From Luidia sarsii (taxonomy: Eukaryota > Echinodermata > Asteroidea > Paxillosida > Luidiidae): a stretch of 64,000 nucleotides of DNA. The notes beneath the pieces are model-generated. The model was not told the origin of the DNA and made no database searches. It saw only the letters and a program-made list of their open reading frames with translations. The position numbers and the translations under genes were made by a program. The stretch spans positions 12,586,555 through 12,650,554 of the forward strand of contig OX465112.1 of assembly GCA_949987565.1 (NCBI GenBank). Direction: 5' to 3'. Below are positions 1 through 12,100 of this stretch, one piece after another. The first letter of the stretch is position 1, and each line of letters begins with the position of its first letter.

Positions 1-1960
1 CCAGACATCCTTTCTAATAGACGCTGACCGTCTATAGGTTATATTTGTCTATGGTCTCTACCCACAAAGGCATACAGATTCACTCCTAGGTGGAGACAGA
101 CAGACAAAGAATCTTGCTCATGGACACCAGCACCCGCATTCCCTCACATTTTTGTATCATGCTCATTAGTATTGCGTACACCATTACTTAGATGTATCAT
201 TATTATGGAATTTCCCAGGAAAACATGTATGAAACAGAAAAAAGAAACCAATTCTAGACATTTTTCATACTTTGTTTTTGCATTTTACTTGCCATTTTAC
301 ATTCTCCATTTTTTTTCTTCAGCTGATCAATCGGAAGATGTGAATAATTGAAAATTAGGATACTTTGGAAATTGTCAAATATGACGTTTGTTGTCAGTTC
401 TTTCTGAATTGGGATTCACTTGGTCATAATTGGGCTTTTGGTGATCTTTTGCATTCCTTTATTTAAAAAACCCTGAATTGTTGTGATTCAGATAAATCAT
501 TTGGGTCCGTGCGACTGTTTGATAACTTTGAGGTTCAGATTTCTTTTGTAAACTTTTGTTTTTAATCAGAATTTGTTATTAAAGCAAAACAAAAAAAGAG
601 AGGAAGTTTTGGTGAGAATGCTGCATTTCAAGATGCAAATGCAGTATCTTCACCAAAGCTGTACTTATATGGCGGCATGTCTAGTATGAACTGTAGGGTA
701 GAAATCTAGTACTCCATGTCAGATGTAAAGAAAGACTCGTGTAGTTGTGGTATGGACTAATATTTTTAAGCCTGTTTATTCGGCAGTAATGTACGATTAA
801 TGGGTTACAGTGTTACCGGGACGATGTCATAAGTAGGCCGTGTCTTTTCATTAGTGCCGGTGCACTCTGCCATATTGCACCCTGGGATGGCTATGGAATT
901 GCACCCTGGGATGGCTATGGAACAGCTACGGTGTTGAAAAATGACACACTAGCTAACAAAACTTGCAGATACTTTTTGGATATTCATGTCCTAACCATGG
1001 GTATTCAGTGTTTTGTTGAATATTCATGTACTCTTATTCATTCAAGACCACAATGCATTGCATGGAGGACTCTTCTCATTATGTGAAATGTATTGAAATG
1101 CAGAAATGCAGGCTTTTTCTTCACCAAAGTTTGGTTTAAGATCGCGTGGATATGAGAGTCTAAGTTCACAATGCAATTAGAATGCAGCACATTATTATAG
1201 GCGTTCATTAGCGAAAGGGATGTTTACCAAAACTTGCTGGCTCCTCAAAAAAGATCACTCATAGGTCTTTTGTGGCATTGCCCTGGAAAATGGTTAGCCC
1301 ACTTGGGGGCTGTCAGGGGAATCTAGAGACACAGGGATGGATTACACAAACTAATTAATCCAACTCACCATGGATAACCCATTGTATGTTGTGTGATCAT
1401 CTCGCCATTGGTTGTATTGTGTCAATGAGTTTGATGAAATCCATCCCAGTTTCTATCGTTGTTCAACATCGTCAATACTGTAAATACTAGTCAGTGTGTA
1501 GTTTTAATCTCTTTCCGTAGGCGAAACTCGCTGCAAAGATTGAATCATTTCAACTTTTTTCGGATTTATTTATGAAAGATGATGTGCCAGTGGTGGATGA
1601 GAAGTCCTGATTTTTGCTTTTGTTTTTGGAGCCTGGTTGTACAGGGGATTTGTTTTTTCTTTCCATAATCTGGTTCCTGCTGGACTTGTATAATTTTGTG
1701 TGATAATTGTTTGAAATTCATACAATTTTCTGTTTTTCGTGGGAGAGTAGGATCAATCAAGCAAATTTGTTTGCCTCTATAAATTGCAGTGTCTTTTGGG
1801 TTATTTATTATGTTGAAAATGCTTTAGCCAATATTTTGTTTTTAAGTGAATTTGCACTGTGCCAAATTCATTCACAGGAATAGCATCTCCCCAATTTTTT
1901 TCCCAAAAGTAAATTGATGATTTGATCTTGGATGTTCAGTTGAAACAGATTCTGTTCTTC
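1..1960. other. Intergenic, no gene recognised
   Basis: AT-rich sequence with short unconvincing ORFs only. A 25-bp unit reading attgcaccctgggatggcta and onwards is present twice in tandem at 873-922. The stretch around 171-250 (tacttagatgtatcattatt) recurs at about 3302-3380, so both probably belong to one dispersed repeat. The first 700 bases could be the 3' untranslated part of a gene lying to the left, but nothing here proves that. Confidence 0.5.
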
Positions 1961-2061
1961 TTAAAATTTAGTGGGCCTGACGTTTCCATCCTAGCAGGAC
2001 CTTTCTCTGCCTTTGAGAAAGGTCCTGCTAGGATCGAAACGTCAGGCCCACTAAATTTTAA
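1961..2061. repeat. Foldback element, family A (near-perfect 100-bp hairpin)
   Basis: The two arms, about 46 bp each, are near-perfect reverse complements and meet at a tiny loop. The core of the arm reads cgatcctagcaggaccttt and its outer part reads gtgggcctgacgttt. The same core recurs at 3712, 3893, 22408, 28133, 31676, 39861, 40621 and 57439, so this is a dispersed family. It has no coding capacity and looks like a MITE or foldback element. Confidence 0.85.
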
Positions 2062-3711
2062 GATTTACATTTGGGTAATTTTAGTCAGTAAGCAGTTTGC
2101 AACATTTTTGTATATCACCTTAGATTCTGTTCTTGAACAATCAGCTGTACCGGGGAACATGTCTTTTTGGCATGTCATGTTTCCAAGTTAAGTTTTAGTT
2201 CTGCTTCTCGGCAAAGAGATATTGTCTGGTCAACAGACATGCAACTGCTGCTTAGATCAGCTAATATCCTTCTTCCATAAGTTGACAGTTTTGGACAATG
2301 AAAAATGGGAAACAGTGTACCAATAATAATTAGTTTTTCCCTCATTCCATACTGCATGCCCATCTGAATTGGACAAATGTACAACTCCCCATTGTTGGGA
2401 TTTTGGCCAAGTTTGCATTTAATTTCTTCTCTGTACCACTGCTCGTAACTAACGACTAAAAAATGGGACGTGGAATTTCTTTTCGTTTTGTGAACGACAG
2501 GCTTTTTGCTGTTGCTGCCCACTCAGTGTTACGTAACAGAGAATGCTTTAACCTTTATAAAGAGCGGCTTAAGCTCCTCGCATTCATTCTCGGTCAAGCG
2601 ACACACCCTGCCACACCAGGGTTCGCTTACGTCCGATCCCAATGTTCACCATGACAAAACAATTGTTCGTGTCATTTTATTCGCCTCCATTTCTCACCTT
2701 AGGAGGTAACAAATAGAAAAGAAATGAATTTTCTGACGGAAGAATGGAGGAAGAAAACCTTATTGTGCTGAAAACACAAAGATATTGAAACAAATCTATA
2801 AAGATATTTATAATCTCTAATTTTTTTTTTACAGAATGTTGACGTAGTGAAACCTATCCCAAGTGATTGGGTAGCTGTTAATTAGTCACCCCAAACCGCA
2901 TTGTGTCGTTGGACGTTGGACCCTATATCACTTCCAACGATTTTGTTTTTAAAAGGAATTAAACCAGAATGGAATTTTACCAAGTGGGGGGATGTGTTTG
3001 GGCAGATTAAACTGTTTTGTTTTTTAGATCGCTATGTAGATTATCACCCTATGTTTGACTAATTTGTTGAATACTCTTTATCATGTGCTGGATTTTCTTC
3101 GGCCCGAAAATCTCTTAAAGTGGTCTTAAACTGAACGTATAAACTGCATGCATACGTGTATGTATCATCTCTGTACAATATTATGTGCCAGAAAAATAAA
3201 TTAAAGCTATCTGCTGTCAGGGTTAGGTGTCAACCCTACTGGACGTGTACAACATTGTGTTTGATTCCAAAGGACAAATTGTCAGAAGTTATACTAATTT
3301 GTATTGTGTACAACATTACTTAGATGTATCATTATTATGGAAATTTTGAGGAGGAAAATCCATCAAAAGGAAACAGAAACAAAACTTGAAGTAAATACCC
3401 CCCCCCAAAAAAAAAAAAAAAAAAAATTGCAAACTGCTCATTGACTGAAATGACCTGCAATACATAATGCAGAGATCTTTGGAGATTTTCCACCCATTTC
3501 TTCAGTTGTGGCTAGTCTCAGGACACGTTTTGCTGGTCACTAATCTCGCACCAAGGATCAAATAGTATCTGATGTGATTTCCTTGAGACTACCCTGCCCA
3601 AACAGAGGAGGACGACCTCTGAACTATATCGACAGCATCGCAAGAGACATTGGGCACGATATAGCAGACATGCTGACATTGATGAAGTAGTAGTACATAG
3701 TTTGCAAAAGA
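2062..3711. other. Intergenic, no gene recognised
   Basis: Nothing convincing is coded here. It holds a flank motif of family A (aagcagtttgcaac) just after the hairpin and a C8-A20 homopolymer junction near 3393-3427. ORFs on both strands are short and have no recognisable domains. Confidence 0.5.
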
Positions 3712-3797
3712 GGGCCGGAAGTTTTGATCCTAGCAGGACCTTTCTCATAGATCCTGCAAGGTCCTAAAAGGAGAAAAGGTCCTGCTAGGGTCAACAT
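3712..3797. repeat. Foldback element, family A (diverged copy)
   Basis: Arms contain gatcctagcaggaccttt and its complement with several mismatches. The copy is more decayed than the one at 1961. Confidence 0.7.
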
Positions 3798-3892
3798 TTT
3801 GAGAAACAAAAACTTCTAGAAATGTAGCAAACTGCTTACTGACTTCAACATGTTAAATAACCAAAGTGCAAATCTAAAAAAAAAAGGTAGAA

Positions 3893-3986
3893 GGCCTGAC
3901 CTTTTGATCCTAGCAGGAACTTTCTCAAAGGGGGAATGCCTTTCTGCCTTATGAGAAAGGTCCTGTGAGGATCAAACCATCAAGCC
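3893..3986. repeat. Foldback element, family A (diverged copy)
   Basis: Arms around gatcctagcaggaactttc and gaaaggtcctgtgaggatc form an imperfect hairpin. It lies about 100 bp from another family A copy in the same type of flanking sequence. Confidence 0.7.
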
Positions 3987-4061
3987 ATCTTATACTTTCA
4001 GAACTGTTTTCAAATTTTCAGTGATAATTCATTTCAATCCTAACTGAGGTTCAATGAGCTC

Positions 4062-4445
4062 CGTTTGCACAATGCTTTGCCAAAAAGATTTCTCTTGGTT
4101 TTTTTCAAGTCAAACAAAGGAAAAACTGTTATTGAACAAATTGAAAAATTGGCAAAGACAATTTTGACTGGACCAGGACTTGCTTTTCCCAAAAGATTTA
4201 TGTTTTTTTTTAAGTCAAACAAAGGAAAAACTGTTATTGAACAAATTGAAAAATTGGCAAAGAAAATTTTGACTGGATCAGGACTTGCTTTGCCCAAAAG
4301 GTTTTTCTGTTTTTTTTTCAGTCAAACAAAGGAAAAACTGAAAAGAACAAACTGAAATGAACAAACTGAAAAATTGGCAAAGATTTGACTGGACCAGACT
4401 TCAAACAGAGGCCTCAGCTCTGGATTAACATACCAGTGCTCTTCA
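4062..4445 (-). mobile_element. tRNA-derived SINE with internally amplified linker
   Basis: On the minus strand the right end (about 4390-4445) is a decayed tRNA-like head, with agagcactggtatgttaatc followed by a B-box-like region. Next comes the family's linker, which reads gtcaaacaaaggaaaaactg on the plus strand. That linker is repeated about three times with spacings near 113 and 103 bp, which creates an open frame on each strand that is not a gene. The same head and linker occur at 7030, 34815, 47040 and 62160. Confidence 0.65.
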
Positions 4446-4600
4446 ATCTGATCTTTTTATCAGATAGGAGCACAACAAATCCTTTAACTATATTTGATTG
4501 CATCTAGTTTAACCTGAGACCTGTGCCCCAATCTCACCGTCATGATATTCTCAATGCTCTTTATAAATTGAGATTTGAAGGTTTTCATGGTGAGAATAGC

Positions 4601-4773
4601 AGGAGTAATAGGTTTGCTGTGACACCATGCAAAGTTCTCTTGAGTACATGTACATGTGTGGTTCTGAAAAGAACCCGAGGAACCACACATACTCACTTCA
4701 AAACTCTTTTCAGAACCATACATATTCACTAAGGAGAACTTTGAATGGTGTCACTGCAAACCTATTACTCCTC
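4601..4773. repeat. Foldback element, family B
   Basis: The ends are ggagtaataggtttgctgtg and its near-complement, and the inside carries ggttctgaaaagaacc-type palindromes. The family's hallmark is a terminal ggtttgcggtgacaccatg. About nine copies or half copies lie in this window. Confidence 0.8.
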
Positions 4774-4775
4774 AC

Positions 4776-4963
4776 TGGAAGGTTTGCGGTGACACCATGT
4801 ATATCTCTTTTCTTTCAAGAAGTATGGCTTTGAAAAGAGCCGGTTACCGGTACTCAATGTTTCAGGTAGTGTGTACTCTGCCTGTCGTCAGGAAGCTCTT
4901 TTCAGAGCCATACTTCTTGAAATAGAAGAGATACATGGTGTCACCACAGACCTTCCACTAAGT
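4776..4963. repeat. Foldback element, family B
   Basis: The arms begin ggaaggtttgcggtgacacc and end with the complement ggtgtcaccacagaccttcc. The inner arms pair through caagaagtatggctttgaaa. It sits directly beside the preceding family B copy in tandem. Confidence 0.85.
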
Positions 4964-5676
4964 TTTTCCACCGTGCAAACCTTCAAGTCTTATCTATTAC
5001 TCCTTTAGAAAGTTGACAGAAAAAAATTGACCAGTGTTTCCTTTCTTTAGCTTAGATTAAGTTTTCAAGATATTTTGAGACAAACTACCCGTACACAAAG
5101 AAGACAAACAGATTATTTACTCAGAGTTTATTTATTCCATTTCCAATTACTTGACTTTGTTTTCCCCAAATACATGTTAATCTCTTCAAGCGAGCCATAA
5201 AACTCATTTCATCATTTCAAATTTAAAAATATTGATTACCTTTAATGTTTATTTCAACATTTTGAATGAAAATTTATTGCAGTACAACCAGAAATTTGAA
5301 TATTTTTGTGAGTTAAAATCAAAAGGAAAAGAAAAGAAACTTATAATAGATTTGTAAAACTATTTTACTTTCTGAAATGAGCTAAACTTATAAAGAAGAC
5401 CCTCAAATAACCACACTATAAATAAATAAGGCAAATTTGTTGTGCTTGACAATGAATTTGACTAACAAGTGCGTAAAATGTACATTTCCTTTTAGTTGTA
5501 AAAACTGAATAGTGCATTGACTGAAACTACTGTTGGCCATTTTGAGACTCCCAAATTCCTTCTGCAATATACTTGCCAGTCTTGTTCCTAGGGTCTACCA
5601 TCTCTCTCTGTGTATACGGGGCCTTTTCCAAAACCCGGCTTAGGCTCAGGCTTTGTCCCTAGTTCTTTCACCCATT
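4964..5676. other. Intergenic, no gene recognised
   Basis: AT-rich, with only short ORFs. No repeat family was recognised. Confidence 0.5.
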
Positions 5677-6052
5677 TTAAAGCCCCTACACAACATTGGT
5701 CGAGGTCAAAGAATAGCATCCATAAGATATCTGATCCAACATATGCATGAAATAGCACACCCGTAAAAATTTCAGCTCAATCTGCCAACCGAGTCTCGAG
5801 AAAATCGTGAAAACCACTTCATTTGTTTCGCGAAAATGCAGCATTCAATGCCGTACTGTTCCAAAAAATAGTTTAGATTTCGGTGAGAAGTAAACTATTT
5901 CTTTTACTCATTTCTCCAGAAATGCAACATTTTAGGCAGAAATATTTCAGTAAGAGGTTTCTACTATAACCATCTTCAAACTGTATAAGTTTCCTGTAAA
6001 TCTGTGAACATTTCTGTTTATCGATCTTACCAATGTTGTGTAGGGGCTTTAA
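5677..6052. mobile_element. TTAA-flanked MITE
   Basis: A perfect 20-bp terminal inverted repeat (agcccctacacaacattggt and its complement) is flanked on each side by TTAA. The interior has no ORF worth keeping. TTAA target duplication is the habit of piggyBac-type transposons, so a piggyBac-mobilised non-autonomous element is the likely class. The ends resemble those of the elements at 29498, 50382, 62997 and 63350. Confidence 0.85.
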
Positions 6053-7029
6053 AGTACATGACATGAGAACTGGAAGCCTTTGGCTTTATTTTTCAATGTT
6101 ATACAGTGGAACGTTGCGATAACGAATGCCAATATACTGAATATTCGGCTATAATGAACATGCCCTTTGGTTCCCGTTTTTTGTGTACAAAATATGTGGC
6201 AACAACCGACTGCTATACCAAACGATGTTTCACTGTGCTGCATTTTGGAAAAGAAGCTTTGACTTCAACAATGAACTCCAAGTTGTGTTATTAGCTTTTG
6301 GATAACGGAGAGGAAGCCGGAGCCAAAGACAAATCCTGTAAGCCGAGTTTGGGCAAAAGGCCTTGATAATTCCAATTTTGTACAAAAACAAAATTGGTGC
6401 TCCAATATGGCAACTCCTGGCATCAATTGCTTTTTTGTGCAGTTTGACCATCTCTGTCAAGTTCCCTGTACAGCCCTGTGGTATGCAAACCTTTTCCCAT
6501 CTCTATAGAAAAAAGTGCCAGTTTATTTGCCTGTGCAGTCTCATTTGCTTTACAATTCTTTGAATGGAAACAAAAAGAAGATGTCTGCTCACTGCAAAAA
6601 GGTTAATTGGATTAACTAACTATCCAATTTGTACGGAAATCAGTGGCTTGTGATGAAAAACAACAAATTTATGGAAACAACAAATGTTACAGGTTTTTGG
6701 CAAACCTATTGTCGCAAACTGCTGCTGTACTGCTAAGTTCCGATACAGTATTTTCTAGGGCTAGTACATGCACACAGTGCAATGAGTGCATGCACTGTTA
6801 CTAGCATTCATCAGGGTCATCACAACAGTCAATAATGTTGCACATCATAACACACTGTTCTCCATTATTGTTTACTCCGCAAAACTTCACCAGCCAAAAT
6901 GTAAAAAGTTTGACTTCAAAGGAATGATTCAATCATTTTAAAACAAAAATCAGACTCCGACATTATACAAGACTGAGATAATTATGATACAGCTGGCACA
7001 TTTGATTGAGAAAACTTTTTCAGATAGGG
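6053..7029. other. Region downstream of MOGS, no gene recognised
   Basis: No coding signal was seen. On the minus strand an ATTAAA near 7041 could serve as the polyadenylation signal of MOGS, but there is no supporting downstream element I can confirm. Confidence 0.4.
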
Positions 7030-7200
7030 AATACCAAAGTTTAATACACAATCCCAACAAAGAGAGTTGACTACTTGGGAAAAGCCCCAATTCAAGGACT
7101 GGATAGCTCAGGCGGTAGAGCGTTGGTTGGTTAAAAACCAGAGGTCCCAGGATTCAAATCCCGGTCCAGTCCAACATTCTTTGTCCAATCTTCATTGAAC
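7030..7200 (+). mobile_element. SINE with tRNA-like head (7097-7172)
   Basis: The 76-nt core folds like a tRNA. The acceptor stem gactgga pairs with tccagtc, the D-stem gctc pairs with gagc, and the B box is attcaaatccc. The T-stem has mismatches, and the 7-nt anticodon loop would give TTA, which would read a stop codon. These defects, plus the family leader gttgactacttggga just upstream and similar copies elsewhere, argue for a SINE head and not a working tRNA gene. It lies immediately 3' of the MOGS stop on the opposite strand. Confidence 0.7.
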
Positions 7201-7224
7201 AAGAAGCAGTGATTCCACCAGGGC

Positions 7225-9147
7225 TCAATATTTTTCTGACATCATGAGGGTCACCAGTGCCGACCACCCTGTGAATGGATGCGACCCTTGACCTTTCCCC
7301 GTGCTGTCGTTGTAATTCTCCCAGATGTAGCCGGAGCGCTCGTACTCCTTGAACATGTTGCCGACGAGGTTGTGCCGCAGCTTGGTGTAGAGCTCCCTGG
7401 CCGTGTCCCGATGCCGACCGGGCTCGCTGGAGTAATGATGCAGCGAGCGGACGGCCAGGAAGTTCATGTTGATCCAGATGGCGCCGCGCCAGTAGGGTGG
7501 GTCGTGCTCAGTGTTGAACTTCATGTAGATTGGGTCCGATTTGGAGAGGGAGCGAAGGCCGTACGGCGTCCACAGCAGCTTGGGGTCTTTCAGATCGGCC
7601 AGGACCTTCCCCAGCTTCGACGAGTCGGGCGTGAGGATCTGCAGGAGGAAGGGGAAGAGGCTGATGTAGCCAAAGGCGTCCACGTGCCGCTCCCTGGGCT
7701 CGCTGTTGTCCTTGACGACGCGGACCATGGGAAGTTTGGGCGGGAGAGGGGGACGTTTTTGCCCCGGCTTGAGTTGAGATGGCGGAGGCGAAGGAGGTCT
7801 CTTCAATATGACTGCCGAGGTGTGCAAGCCGAAATCGCTGTACATCTTGCCCCGGGGAGACCAGTGGAGCTCGTCCAGTAAGGCGTTGTCGCTGAGACGC
7901 CGGTGGGTCGCTTCGTAGTCCTGGTAGGGCACGCCGATTGCACGAGCGATGTCTACCATGACACCAGACGCTAGTGCCATCCAGCAACGCAGATCCAGGT
8001 GATATTCGGAGTCGGTCGAATGCGACGCTCGCGGGTAATCGTCTAAGCCTGATGTCAGAGTCTTGGGGTTCAGCTCTTTATCGGTCGTTGCGTCACGCCC
8101 CCGCCATCTATACGTCAATGGTCTCGGACCCGTCTGAGTGGTGTTGAACCAGCGGTACCAGGCTTCAAGTCGCGGGAACACGTGCTCCAGATAGTTCAGG
8201 AAGCTGTCGCTCTTGGCGGCTTCGGCGTCCCTGAGGATGGACTGGAGCGGCAGGAACAGGGTGGGCGGGTTGGCGTTCTCGTTGTGCTGGACGACAAACT
8301 CGTCCGGGACTTTGCTGCGGGCCTCGCCGCCCAGGATCTGCTCCCGCGGGATCCAGCCCTCGGCGTTCATCAGGTCCAGCCAGTGGCCGATGATCTCGCG
8401 GCTCAGGCCCCGGTCCCACTTGCTGATGAGCAGGTTGTGGAAGCCCTCGTCCCAGAGGAACCCCCGCGGGAAGAAGGAGCGGGAGGGCACGGCCGTCAGC
8501 AGCGGAGCCGCCCAGTACTGGACCGGCTCGGGCGTGTGCTTGGACCTGACCGAGGACTGGCCGTAGAAGTACCCGATCCCGCCCAGCATGTTGCTCAGTG
8601 CCGCCTTGGCAAAGTCGATCTCCCTCTTCTTGAAGCCTTTCTCTCTCAGGCCGAACTTGGCCTCGAAGGTTGCGTCGAAGGCGCCTTGGTGTTTTCTGAG
8701 CAGCCGGCCGAGTTCTTGGCCCGCGAGCGGAGCACTGCGACTAGTCCAGCTCGCCGACTCAAAGACCACCTCCATCTGGAAGGGCAGGGCGACTGTGACC
8801 TGGTGGGCCATGAAGTTGGCCTTGTAGTCGGCACTGAGGCCACGGGAGGCCAGGATGTCGCCGGCCAGTCCGGCCATGAACTGGCTCCCCGAGTAGGGGA
8901 AGCGCTTCAGGCTCTGCATGACCACCTGCTTGCTGAGGTGGACGCCGGGGCTGTGCGTGCTGACGTAGTTGTGCTTCTTGGCGTTGGCCGTCTGGGGGAA
9001 CCGGAGCGTGAAGGCGCCCAGCTCCTGCGTGGAGCCTCGGATCTCGAGGAGCTGGTTCCCTTTGGTGATCGGCTGCAGGGAGCCGTTGTCCTGATCCAGG
9101 GCCGTGTAGAAGATGAGGCTGACGATGGTCTTGTTAGACACTTTGTT
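7225..9147 (-). CDS. MOGS exon 4: end of N-domain and whole catalytic domain
   Basis: This is one large exon of 640 codons plus a stop, starting after acceptor ccatcag at NKVSNKTIVSL. It holds all the catalytic (alpha/alpha)6-barrel motifs of GH63 and ends SALVTLMMSEKY. The insert between residues 791 and 813 is Pro/Lys-rich and probably a surface loop. Codon use here is GC-rich in contrast to the AT-rich introns, and this produces long but meaningless open frames on the opposite strand. Confidence 0.95.
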   Translation of the reverse strand, partial: NKVSNKTIVSLIFYTALDQDNGSLQPITKGNQLLEIRGSTQELGAFTLRFPQTANAKKHNYVSTHSPGVHLSKQVVMQSLKRFPYSGSQFMAGLAGDILASRGLSADYKANFMAHQVTVALPFQMEVVFESASWTSRSAPLAGQELGRLLRKHQGAFDATFEAKFGLREKGFKKREIDFAKAALSNMLGGIGYFYGQSSVRSKHTPEPVQYWAAPLLTAVPSRSFFPRGFLWDEGFHNLLISKWDRGLSREIIGHWLDLMNAEGWIPREQILGGEARSKVPDEFVVQHNENANPPTLFLPLQSILRDAEAAKSDSFLNYLEHVFPRLEAWYRWFNTTQTGPRPLTYRWRGRDATTDKELNPKTLTSGLDDYPRASHSTDSEYHLDLRCWMALASGVMVDIARAIGVPYQDYEATHRRLSDNALLDELHWSPRGKMYSDFGLHTSAVILKRPPSPPPSQLKPGQKRPPLPPKLPMVRVVKDNSEPRERHVDAFGYISLFPFLLQILTPDSSKLGKVLADLKDPKLLWTPYGLRSLSKSDPIYMKFNTEHDPPYWRGAIWINMNFLAVRSLHHYSSEPGRHRDTARELYTKLRHNLVGNMFKEYERSGYIWENYNDSTGKGQGSHPFTGWSALVTLMMSEKY

Positions 9148-12100
9148 CTGATGGTCAAAAGACGTAAGCAGAAAATCAGTGATTTTTTTCCCCCAGCAGT
9201 ATGCCAAAAGGGAAACTGAAAGACTAACCAGCATTTCAAAGCATCAACTACTATCAGATCTGATGAGGGGGACAATCAATAAAGTACGATTTTTTGAAAG
9301 ATGGGACCAATGAAGAGGAACCAAAGTTAGCTGGTGCGTCAAATCTAGGAGTGGGTCAGAACCGGGGTCCCTACTGACTGCTGAGTGACCCAAAGGTTGG
9401 AGTTTAGAAGTTCCCTTTTTATAAAAAGAGCAGACAAGGGGGTTCTACTCACCCTGGCCTTGCCACTGATGCGGGCTGTCCAATCCCCTCCGTGCATCCC
9501 TCCTGGTCGTTTGACAAACTCCGTCTTCAAGGTGAAGTTATTATCCACTATCTCTTGAATGCCAAAGTTGATGCCGTCATGCTGGAGCCAGCCATACCTG
9601 CGGAATCAATCATCGCCCGTCGTCGAATTGATACGCTTGGTAAATCTGATCTATTGGGATCGATATGATCGATAAAAATGTGGACATACTGTACTGGGGT
9701 AGAGAATGGCAGCAGGAACACACAATTTTTTGCACACGAATAATTTATGATCACCCCACAAGCATGTGGGACCGACACAGAACCCTCTTGTGGCAAAAAT
9801 ACACTGCCTCATGCTTACATGGTGGAAAAACAATGTGCAAAGTTTGTAGTGACACCATGTAACGTTGTCTCTTTTGAGAAGGGGCACAGCCCTAAAAAGA
9901 GCAATAAAAGCCAATAACCCTTCTCAAAAGCATTGATTTGTCACTGCAAATCTCCCCATTTACTGTAAACAAATGCACAATTTTCACGAGAAATCCCATC
10001 TGTTGCAGTTTACAATAAATAGAAAACCACAACTAGAAATAATTATATGAAGTGAAAGAATGGAGTGTTTTTTCCCCTTTTTTATCTTTCTGTGAAGAGC
10101 AGAACAGTTTTCAGAGGATAAGACAAAACTACAAACCAACCCGCTACAAAACCTTTAAAAAGTCTTTTCCAGTCGCCTGCATCTTCCCAACAATTCTGAA
10201 TACAATTTATGCAGCTTTAGTTATGTGTAGCTTACGTCTGCTCCAACAGCCTTACAGGCTTTCAAAACTTTGCAAATCTCCACAATTTAGAGGGCCTGAT
10301 GTTTTGATCAAGCAAGACTCTTCTAAAAATTAAAATGATTGATGTTGACGTCGAACAGCACCTATTTTGTATTTACATTTCCGCATTTGTGTACGTCTTT
10401 AATAACACCAACTATGAAGTGAATTTAAAGCATTATTTTACCGTGGTAGTTGGTCTTCTTGCTCGCACGTATGACGGACCGCTAGCTGCCTGTCTCGTGA
10501 AAACTGAGTGAACCACATCAGGCCGGTTACCAGTGAATGCGGGGTCCTCGTTTTCATTCCTGCAGACAAAAATGGAAGATTTTGAATGGAAATGGTAGAA
10601 TAGTGTACACCATCTATGATTTACCGACAGTTAACTCTGGTCTCTGGTCTACATGTAGATTATTAGTGTCTAGCAAGTCAACCAAAAGCATTGAAATCCG
10701 CAAACTGATTTAGAAGACAAAAAAACATACAAATTAGGGGGGGGGGACTTGCTACCTTAAGTGCAATCAGTAAGTTGTTACTATTCAAAATCACAGGGAT
10801 GTACGCACTAACTTATTTCCATTTTTTAAAATAATTATTTACGGAAAAGGCGGGTGTCGCCCACAATCGACCTTCGTCGAGGGTAGACCGGACGTGCGGA
10901 ATGAATCGGGTCACGCCGCAGGTCAAAGCAAGGAATTCACTACTTCTGTTGTATTTCCGGTACACCCGGCAGCCAGCAACCGCGTGTGTTTCTACTGCCA
11001 GTGTGACCCGAAGACACCCGGCAAGATCCACCTTCAATAGGTGGTTGTTGGTGAACGTTTGGTTGCCGGATGACGTTCGGAAAATTTGACGCCCGGTTGT
11101 GTTTCTACTGGACACTCCACCCAGAAACACCCGAAGACGCACGGAGACACCCGGCAACCTTTCGTCAGTAGAAACACGCTGATTGTGTCACCGCAAACCT
11201 TCCTATATTTCTATTACTCCAAATCTAACACTAACAGCAGTCAGAGGTCTCAGGTTCACATCCTGGCACCACTTCGATAGAGCAGCTCAGGCACCAACAT
11301 TTGATTCATAGAATCAGCTTGGCAACGAAAACTTCACATTGGTTTCCTGCTCAGAAGGAATAGCGGAATAAATCAAAAGCAATTGACATCCCACTGCTAC
11401 AAATACACAAGTTTATCATCCTGTTTACACAAGGATGACTTTTCATGCTTTGCAGATTTCCATGCTTTAAAGGGAAGGGTACAGCATTTGTAAAGGGCCC
11501 AATTTCTGGACCTTAAAAAAAAAAATTATCCATTCTGATTGATCAAGTTTGAAATCTGCTGCTTTTCGAAAAAAGAGGAAATTTGCTAAATTTCCAATGA
11601 TCGCTCTGTGGAACAAAGAGTTCCGTTTACAATACCGCCCTCAATGTCTGAAAAAAGTTAGCAATTCTGTTTCAATCTATTTTTCTCATGACGTGCGACG
11701 GATTGAGCCGAAAGTTATGCAGGTGTTATTCTATGTGTACGTCGAGTTTGACAAAGTATGGCAACTTCACAAATGGTGTACCCGACCTTTAACCTTTAAG
11801 TGGTTCAATGAAACTGCCCCCCCCCCCCCCGATCCTATCAACTTTTATTTGCCTATTCAATAAATAACTTTTGCAAGCCCGGCCTTTCCACAATGGGCAG
11901 AATTTACTCAGGTTCGTTTCCATTGATAAAAAGGTTACACATAATTATATCGCTGGTCAAGGTACATGTACACAGATAGATAACGAGTTGTGAATCTGAA
12001 ACTGAAAACACACACACACACCGCACAATGACTACTTACACCATGGATGTAGAGAGGGCTACCCTCCATGCTTACACAGTAACTGTAGCCTGCTCATACT

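Noticed and set aside
7097..7172. Functional tRNA gene
   Set aside because: The T-stem mismatches, an irregular anticodon arm and an anticodon that would read a stop codon, together with repeated relatives in the window, point to a SINE head.
8182..9219. 345-codon open frame on the plus strand (and 7279-7881)
   Set aside because: It is the antisense shadow of the GC-rich MOGS exon 4. It has no domain, and MOGS on the other strand is certain.
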